Shown here: one piece after another, positions 56,416-64,000 of the stretch
Layout: the number at the start of each line of letters is the position of its first letter
How positions within the stretch are numbered: the stretch's first letter is position 1
DNA from: Favolaschia claudopus
Taxonomy: Eukaryota; Basidiomycota; Agaricomycetes; Agaricales; Mycenaceae
Direction: 5' to 3'
Length of the DNA stretch: 64,000 nt
Assembly (NCBI GenBank): GCA_037176885.1
Contig: JAWWNJ010000154.1
Span: 248,001 to 312,000, forward strand
The notes under the pieces: model-generated
What the model was told of the DNA's origin: nothing
What the model saw: only the letters and a program-made list of their open reading frames with translations
The model's database searches: none
Made by a program: the position numbers and the translations under genes

Positions 56416-58754
56416 ATGTCGACATCGTCCTTGACAATGTCCAGAAACAACAGCCTGCCCGACGAAATAATCTCCGAAATACTCGCGCCTGCTTTGCGCG
56501 TGCCAGATGCCGCCTTTGCCGCCATGTACAGCGCGGATCCAAACGGTTCTCCATTCATGAGATTTTCCGAGTCAAGTTCAGCATATCTGGTCGTCTGTAA
56601 AGCCTGGCTCCGTGTAGGAACCCCCCTCCTCTATAGCGTCATACCTCTACGCTCCAGAGCCCAAGCGCAGGCATTGGCTAATGCGTTGACCGCAAACCCG
56701 GAATTGGGCCAATTCATCAAGAAACTCCGTGTGGAAGGCGGATTCGGCATGTCCATGTTCAAAGTCCTGCAGGCCGCACCAAAAATCACCGATATCTACC
56801 TCTCCTTTGACATCCCTATGTCCGACAATGCATCCGGCCTGTGTCGCGGCCTGCATTTGCTCAATCCTGTCCGGGTCATTGTTGACCTTCACAAGAATGA
56901 TTGGGGTTTCTGTTCAGTGTCCGCAGGAGCGCAAAGACTCTTTGATACGCTTAAGAAGTGTGTTTTGACGTGGAACCAAATGGTATCCATTTTCTGTTTA
57001 TCTTTCTCATTTTATTCAATGCCAGGTTTCCAGACCACATTCGAAACGCCGCTAGATCGCCACTCCAGTCTATCTTGTCGTCATATCATCGAGGCATTAA
57101 CCTCAGCTCCGGCTCTTGAAACCCTCGTGCTTTGGGAAGACAGCAGTACGGTGCATGTCCCTCAATATTTGCGAACTGTTGCCAAGAATCCACGCTTGCA
57201 ACGTATTCGATTTCGGTCTCATGCTTCAGGCTCGCCAAAACGCATTATCCTAGACCCGTTCATAAGCTGGGATGACCGATGCAAACAGGTTTTCACCTTT
57301 GAGGGGCAAAGCTCGCCTACGCCGTTCACATATCCCCCGCAGCTTACTGCCACTCCAGCCTTGGAGGATGCTATTTGGGGTCGCGTACTAGATTTCACTT
57401 TCTCTGCGCCCCCGCAGTGGAAGATTCGCGGAATGCGGACCCCATCCCGTCTATCACCGCTATTGGTGTGCAAGATGTTTGCGGTGCGTCAACCTTTGTT
57501 GGCTGAAGCTATTGCTGACCGGGGGAAAAAACGACTAGCGTCTTGGTCAAGCCCATCTCTTCACACATATCGGTATCCTACACCAATCGAGTCTTCGCTT
57601 GTTGTTATCTCGTTTGAGAAGGGACCCTTCGCTAAGGCCCCACGTGAGATGTTTGCATCTCGAGGATATCGGTGATGTGATTGCCAGGAGCGTAGCCAAG
57701 TACACACCTGCCCTCAGTGAGGTGTACGCCAATGAACGGTGCCCAGCCTTTGGATGGGACACATTCAGTGAACTAAGCGAATCGGCTGGAACCTCGCTGC
57801 AGTCCTTCTGTGGTGTAGCAATCAAGCGATCGCCTCATAGTTGTACCAGCCCCCAGATATTCGCTCAGTTTCCGAAGATACAAGAGTTTCATTGGGATTG
57901 CAGCACAGTGTTCGATGTCGCCCCCACCTCGATCCCGATTGGTGGTTTCGGCTCGCTTGTGACTCTGGCAATTGCTGAGTGTCACAGCTCGTTCTTGGCC
58001 GTGTTGGCTCTCATGGAGTGCGCATATCTCCCCCCCCACATCCGCCTTCAACATTAATTTCCTTATAGCTTACCCGTCCTGCAAAATGTCGTCTTCACCT
58101 GCGACACCGCTGAAGACGGTGTCCAATTCTTCCAAAACCACGGCAAGAAGCTGAAGGACTTGACGCTTCCCGAATTCCAACTCCACGATCCTGCTCTTGC
58201 AATTGCACAGAATTGCCCCTCGCTCACCAAGTTGGGAATTGCGTGTGACGACGAAGTGAGTGCTACATTCATACTCTCTGTCTGAGTTTTTACTTACTTC
58301 TCTGCAGCACCCAATCAGTGCTTGTTGTTTTGCATTCCCAGAAACATATGCCTTTGTAAAGCGCATCTCTTTCGTGCCTAGCAGTTCTTATACACGGTCG
58401 GTCATCCCACCACAATCAGCATAGAGTCATTGACGCCCTGTTTGGTCACAGATTGAAGCGGCCGCATCAGACCTCACTCACCAAACTCTTTGAGGCACTA
58501 CCATCCTCCGCGTCTTTCCCCGCTCTCCACGAGATCGAGCATTCATGGTGTGAGTGGCCCACAACGGAGTATGTTTTGTGTTTGCAACCGTACTTGCGGT
58601 ATGCTCGCTCATGAAACTTGCTTACAGTGCCGAGATATCGAAGAGCAAGTGGGTGAAGTGGGCGGAGAGCTTGTTGGAGCGGAACCTCTACCTCATTGGT
58701 TCTGCCGGTATCCACTGGCGGCCGCGCCTCAAGTATGTCAAAAAAACTAGGTGA
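56416..58754 (+). CDS. F-box domain protein (basidiomycete type)
   Basis: Substrate-receptor-like protein. The start at 56416 gives MSTSSLTMSRNNSLPDEIIS, and the F-box is LPDEIISEILAPALRVPDAA, with SSSAYLVVCKAWLRVGTPLL as its second half. ALTANPELGQFIKKLRVEGG and leucine-rich segments follow (ALTSAPALETLVLWEDSSTV, PSLTKLGIACDDE). The frame changes several times by introns, for example around 57000, 57470-57600, 58050, 58255-58305 and 58600, and the last exon encodes SKWVKWAESLLERNLYLIGS, ending KYVKKTR (stop 58752-58754). SCF ubiquitin-ligase membership is inferred from the F-box. The large family in these fungi has mostly unknown substrates. Confidence 0.82.
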
Positions 58755-59784
58755 ACGAGGGCTTGGCGAAGCTGGCGCGGTAGACGGCAGACGTTGCTCT
58801 GTATTATGTACTATCGTTATAGTCTAGTCTACCATTTGGGCGGCCAGGCCCACATCATGATTGTATCTTGGAAATAATACGCATCTCGCCCCTCGAAACT
58901 CTAAGAGAATGGCAAGTTATGAGCTTGCAGACGACGCTAATGTCGTCCTATATCCACGTCAAAGAGCTTGTCTGAATCTTCTCCGATATATTGAGCTCTC
59001 CAAGTGCTGGCCCCCGTTGGGAGACTTCAAGACTCGCCTTCCAAACAGCAGGCAACCATAAGCAAACACTTCCCCAGTCAGCGCCGTTGCAAACAACCAA
59101 GGTAACCTATAATACACAAGGGGACCACAAATACACCTGAGAGCCACCGGTCTACTACTAACTACTACTATTTCGCTACAACAAATCACCGCGAGGCGAT
59201 GTAATAGATATATACGAATTATGACGACGAAGAGAGAGAGAAACACCAAAATCAACAACAGGAAGAAAGAAATGGGACGCCTGCAGGCGTCGTTGAGGAT
59301 ACAGCAGGTAAGAGAACCAAAAGACAGGAATGGTTCGAATGTTCGTCAGACAGTTTTGTCAAACCTCCCGCACGCGTGCGTGTCGTGTCCTTGTCCGTCA
59401 CTTGTCGCATAGCGGAGCGGGGCGGATTTGTTTTCGTATTTTGTTTTCGTCGTCGCCTTCATCATTCTTTCTTGGCGTCGGACGTTCGTTCGTCTTGGGC
59501 GGAGCGGCGTCTTGAGCTTTTTCGTTCGTGGTGCTGGTCGCAGGAGGGGAGCGAAACCAAGTTGCGCCTGCCGGCTGACTCCCAGCGGGTACCAGCCTCT
59601 TCCCATGCTCATAGGGTTCAGCACTCTCGACCATCCCTCCCGCCTTCTATCCGCTCATCGAGCGTACCAATCCTCGCCGCCACCACACCACACCACCGCC
59701 CCCACGGCACGGGCATCTTATCTATCTGCACAGCCAGCCAAAGTGCACACCTCGCCCCCCACAAAACGCCAAACCAAGCTCCTG
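58755..59784. other. convergent 3' region, about 1 kb
   Basis: Between the F-box gene (+) and the phosphodiesterase (-), both ending here. Several frames cross 59350-59640 on both strands, with Arg/Pro/Ser composition and no motif. I see no supported gene. Confidence 0.4.
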
Positions 59785-62700
59785 CTACGACACCCCCGCA
59801 GCATTCATCCTCGCAACCCACTCCTCCCTCATCGCCGGACTCCACGAATTCCGATGTTGCGGCCCCGTCTTATGTCCCCGCAAACTCCCAAACGGTTTCA
59901 GCCCCGCCAACCTTGCCGCAGCGCGTATCGCCGCCGTCCCCGCGTCTGTCCTCTCGTCCTCTTCTTCTGCCGCCATGATCGACATAGACATGGACATCGA
60001 CATGGACAAAGCGGGGTTCCACGATGACATCTCGCTCGCGGTGCCGTATTCGCTTCCTCCTTCCCCATCGCCCTCGCCCTCGTCCTCTGCGTCCCCTTCG
60101 CCTCTCTCCCCGACGTCTGCCCTCCCGACGACATCGTCCCTCACCCCGGGACTGGCACTAGTCGTGCTTGACCCACGACTACTCGGCGAAAACGCCGTAA
60201 ACGACGCCTCCGACATCGTCTCCTCCCCCTCCCCATCCCGATCCGCAGTATCATCCGAGGAGAACTCCCCAGATACCGCCCGTGACCTCGCCACCGTCCT
60301 CGTCCTCCGCTCCGACGAATTCGACACAGATGACGGCGTCCGCTGTCTCCCATGGCCATTGCCACCAGACGAAGGCGGCCTCGGAGAAAATCGTCGAGCT
60401 TCAAGGCGCGGCGAGCCCGGGGTAGACGAAGACGAGGTAGGCGGCGGCACTACCATAGAGAAACTCGAAGGTGGCCGCGAAGTGGACGGTACACGAGGAG
60501 ACGACACAGCCGACGCCGTAGCCCACGAAAAGTGGCTCCCGAATTTCGGCGGCGGTAACGCGAGGGGAAAGGCGCCTTGATATCGAGGGCAGGGATCTTC
60601 CTCTTCCTCTACCTCTGCCTCTGCCTCTTCATTCTCTTCTTGACCTTCGCCGTTTGACTGAGGCGGCGTCTGCCCCTTGGGCGTCGTTTCGACTCGACGT
60701 CGGTCAGACTGAGACTCCGATTTGCCCTTCGGGGTCGTTTGTGTATCCTTCTCCTTCTCCTTCCCGCCCTTGTCATTCTCATTCTGTTCCCCAGTCTTGC
60801 TACGCCTGGCTGCAACCTCGCCCGCCGCTTGCAAAATTTTCAACCGCGCGGTCCATAGCGACAGGTTGAGGTCGCACTGCATGACATAGGGCTGCATTTC
60901 TGTTGATGGGCGGATAAAATGAGAATGAAATGATCCAATGAGCAAGCGAACGATTGGAGAGACGAGGAGAATAAGAAACCCACCGGGTACTCCTCGCACG
61001 ACCAGATCCAACAAAGGCTTCACGAATGCTGGGATGAAGAACCTAAATTTATTTTTGTGTCAGCTGGGCAAAAAGAAGAGCAGCAGGAAATAGTGCAGAC
61101 TGTGGGAGACTACTGACATTTGGCTCCTCGCCTCCCTCACCGGCTCTCCACTCGCCTCGACGGTTACCGAGAGCTGATGGTGCTTCTCCAACGCAGCTTG
61201 GGCGTTCCATTCGCGGAGCAATAGAGCAGCCCAGTGTTTCGAGATGTAGTAGGGGCGTGACTGTGCAATGTGTAAGTTAAGCATCAGGCCGGGTGGGAGT
61301 GAAGCTGAGTTGGCTTGAAGGGTGTATATGCACGGAAGGGTGCTTCCGGCGGTGCGTGGTATCGCAGAGACGGCATAGAGGCGAAGGGCTACGAAGACGA
61401 AACGAAACGTACCGGATTACTGATATCAGCACACTTGATGAGGCCCTGGCACAGCGTCGTCCGTCTGTAAGCCAGGCTCTGCTTGTCCGTCTGCTTCTTG
61501 CCGCCCTGTTCTTCCTGCTCTTCGTGAATTTGCGCACCCGACTTTGCGTCCTCCTCCACTGACGCAGTATCCCTTGCCGTCGTCGACCCCGACAGGACCC
61601 CCTCAAACCTCTCCATGAACGGGGCATGGACACGCATGTCCGTCGCGAGAACGATGTCTGCGAGGAGGCGGCGAACACCGTGTGCTTTACCGGTCTCTGC
61701 CTCGGAGCCTCCACCTGCACCTGCATTGTCATTGTCATTCCCCCGCCCCTTGCTCCCCTCAGTCTCTCCATCCAGTAACGGCCCCATCCCGTGTGCCCTC
61801 ATCACTCTGATGAGCAATGCTGTATGCAGTTGCTCCAGAGGCGACTGGCCATCAAATACGGCAGAAAGTGGTGCGGATGCGTTGGCCATGAAGAGATTGG
61901 TAAATCTGTTTTTCGTCAGAAAAGTCATGAGCAAAGCGTGCTGCTGTAGTATACAGAAAAGAGAGAGAAACCGATTCCACGAGCAGAGATATCGTGACAA
62001 CAGAGAGAGAGATCGGAGGAGGTAACGCACCCTGGATGCCCTACATCATGCCCTATTGCCGCCACGGCCAACACAAACAAATCGACCCTGGTCAACACTG
62101 TTACCAAGTCACCGCTATCGAACGCGCGAGGGCTCGTCCAGGTCGCAGCGGGATTCGGGTCAAGGAGGATGGAAAGCGGCGGAACCATGTCCGCCGCACG
62201 GAGATACGAGTAGGTCGCTTGCAAAACGTCCAGAGCATGCTCAAAGTTGTGATACGAGTTCTGCGTGCGGTAGATACGGCGAAGATGGTGTATGAACGGA
62301 GGAATTTGAGCTGGAACAGAAGAATGACATCAATTTGCTAGCTGTTATCTATAACAGAACAGACGCACCTGGACCGACACCAACAGCTTCCTCCATGCCC
62401 TGTATACGGAATAGAGCGTTGAAAAAGATGACAGCACTGGCTGCGACGTGGTCTTCGTCCGGGAGGGTGCTGGGCTCAAAGTTCCAGCCTTCGAGAGCGG
62501 CGATGAGGCGGGGAAGAGATTCAGGTGGGAGACACGGCGATTCGCTGCACCAAATTGAAGATAGCGTGAATACATAGGGCTCAATAACATACCAAGAAGC
62601 GGTGTGCTCATTTACGGCGTTGAGGGTCTGGGTGTACATGTCGCTCAACAGTTCGGCGAATCGGGTTCTGTCAATCCGTTCAACACAAATCTGCAAAATA

Positions 62701-63345
62701 AGGTGGGGGCGCACTGGATCTGCTCGTCTGCGCCGTGGCCTAGCCAGCCGTGGCCGCCATGGCCGCCGGTGCGTGTCGCGAGACTGAGGCCGCCGATGTC
62801 AGCGCTGCGTCGGCGAGCAGCGCGGGTATTTGTGGTATCTGGCGGGGGAAAGAGCAGGCCTCTGTCGTGAGCACACATCTGGCTCTCAGGCTGCCCGTCG
62901 TCGTCGTCAGCGGCGGCGGCTACGGCGAGGTCAACGGTTTGGGAGAAGAAATACAAGATCACCGAATTCCCAGGGCTGTGATAAATCCCCCATCAACTGC
63001 CTCGTGTCTGTCATCCCGTTTCGGTCTAGCTGCGCTCATCTCAAGCTGCTTCACTTCAAGATTTATTACTACTCTAGCAATGCTCACCTCTCTTCAGGCA
63101 AGCGGGAATACCACGAATCGTGCACACAAAGCTCTTTTTTTCTTTTCTTTTTGCCTCGATTTTCGCCGGTACACATTCTGCTTGACTTGTTCAAGTTTTC
63201 TGGGCAAAATCCACTTGAAATGCTGGGCTCGTTCGTCTAGGACAACAAAAATTTCGCATACACCATTCCGGATCCTGAGTGCAAGTTTTCCTTCACCCTC
63301 CCAACTCCCGCGGAAAGTGTCCGTGCTCGTGTGCTCCAGTATCAT
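59785..63345 (-). CDS. class I cyclic-nucleotide phosphodiesterase
   Basis: Hydrolyses cAMP (and possibly cGMP), so it controls PKA signalling. The catalytic domain shows the metal-binding HNxxH motif in SYHNFEHALDVLQATYSYL (read YHNFEHA), then VAAIGHDVGHPG, FTNLFMANASAPLSAVFDGQ, LEQLHTALLIRVMRAHGMGP, LADIVLATDMRVHAPFMERF, and CQGLIKCADISNP with the second metal Asp. After SRPYYISKHWAALLLREWNA and MFFIPAFVKPLLDLVV comes a disordered tail of over 300 residues with Ser, Pro and Asp/Glu tracts and a (Met-Ser) run (MSMSMSMS), ending RMNAAGVS (stop 59785). A low-complexity insert (GNDNDNAGAGGG) sits inside the domain. The N-terminus is less certain: the exon from ATG 63345 ending AQHFKWILPRKLEQ fits, but the exons at about 62700-63100 were not fully resolved. 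Confidence 0.87.
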
Positions 63346-64000
63346 ACGCCACCGTCAGGTTTACTCCGGAAACTGTGGGTACTCTATTGCATCCTGCCTC
63401 CGCATGTCTCTGCCTCTAAGTAAGTCACTCCCCTCCGAATGGCAACTACAGGGAGCCAAGTTTTTCTCGTTCTGCTGTACTTCCCCCGAACTGTGACCGC
63501 GAGAATCATTATTTCGGGCGCCGAGTCTCTTCTTCCCGGGAATAAGAGGGCATAGAACCGAAGACATTCGAAGCAGTGGGATGCACACAATACACACAAC
63601 ACACGCGCTCCACAACTACCACCGTCAACGCGGCCATGTCTTGACAGTGTGTTACAATCTGCACACTTCCTCCGAATCCTTCCTCGAATCGGAGTCGCAC
63701 GGTCAAGAAACGGGACAGCGCGAGGATCTCGAAATATTATGTACTGATTCCTGATCGGGATTTATCAACCCCCATCTTGAACCTGCATTCAACATTGAAG
63801 AGTAGGTCAACATATGTGTCGGGAAACTACTCGATCCGTTTCCTCCGCTTTGTATGCATTAAACATTTTCCAAAGTCTATGATTTATGCTACTAATACGA
63901 CAACGGCAGACTCAACATTCAGCTAACGATCTCCGAGTCCTCCCAAGTTCCTAGCCTTCAAAGGATTAGTAGCATAGACATGGCATCCATTAAGTAACAT
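63346..64000. other. intergenic to window end
   Basis: Upstream of the phosphodiesterase. Minus-strand frames at 63361-63706 have no recognisable feature, although a 5' exon of the phosphodiesterase could lie here. Confidence 0.4.

Noticed and set aside
59428..60580. Long plus-strand frames antisense to the phosphodiesterase tail
   Set aside because: They mirror the low-complexity Ser/Pro/Asp coding sequence of the minus-strand gene and have no motif of their own.

Overview
The window is nuclear DNA from a basidiomycete fungus, most likely an Agaricomycete. Genes lie on both strands and are cut by many short introns (about 45-70 nt, GT...AG). The gene families fit: a FunK1-type protein kinase, basidiomycete F-box and BTB proteins, a PHO84 phosphate transporter, an Rrm4-type three-RRM/MLLE protein and a Num1/ApsA cortical protein. 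No operon, phage, CRISPR or rRNA signal was seen, and no tRNA was found by eye. Gene coordinates below run from start codon to stop codon and include introns.

Left part (1-24 kb): a cytochrome P450 (-), a Yra1/ALYREF-like RNA-binding protein (-), a FunK1 kinase (+) that appears frameshifted twice, a D-2-hydroxyacid dehydrogenase (-), an Rrm4-like endosomal mRNA transporter (-), an unidentified gene (-), a PHO84 phosphate transporter (-), a tiny four-exon LYR protein related to ETFRF1/LYRM5 (+), and a coiled-coil protein with a tandem exon-intron duplication (+).

Middle part (24-45 kb): the dual-specificity phosphatase YVH1 (-), a possible small secreted protein (-), a 35-residue metallothionein in three exons (-), a GDP-fucose-type nucleotide-sugar transporter (-), a GNAT acetyltransferase (+), an HMG-box protein (-), a Ser/Pro-rich protein (-), a BTB/POZ protein (+) flanked by 40-bp direct repeats, a decayed copy of the FunK1 gene (-), and a Num1/ApsA-like PH-domain cortical anchor (-).

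Right part (45-64 kb): a secreted aldose 1-epimerase (-), a large DUF2235-TPR protein with a metallothionein-like Cys cluster at its N-terminus and altered catalytic residues (-), an aldo/keto reductase (+), a possible proteasome-assembly chaperone (-), an F-box protein (+) and a class I cyclic-nucleotide phosphodiesterase (-).

Most genes are unrelated housekeeping or regulatory functions and I see no metabolic cluster. The most unusual locus is the Cys-cluster/DUF2235/TPR gene, which resembles the effector-plus-repeat layout of fungal NLR-like proteins but has no visible NTPase domain. The window also shows gene decay and duplication (the two FunK1 loci) and very small multi-exon genes that simple ORF calling misses.
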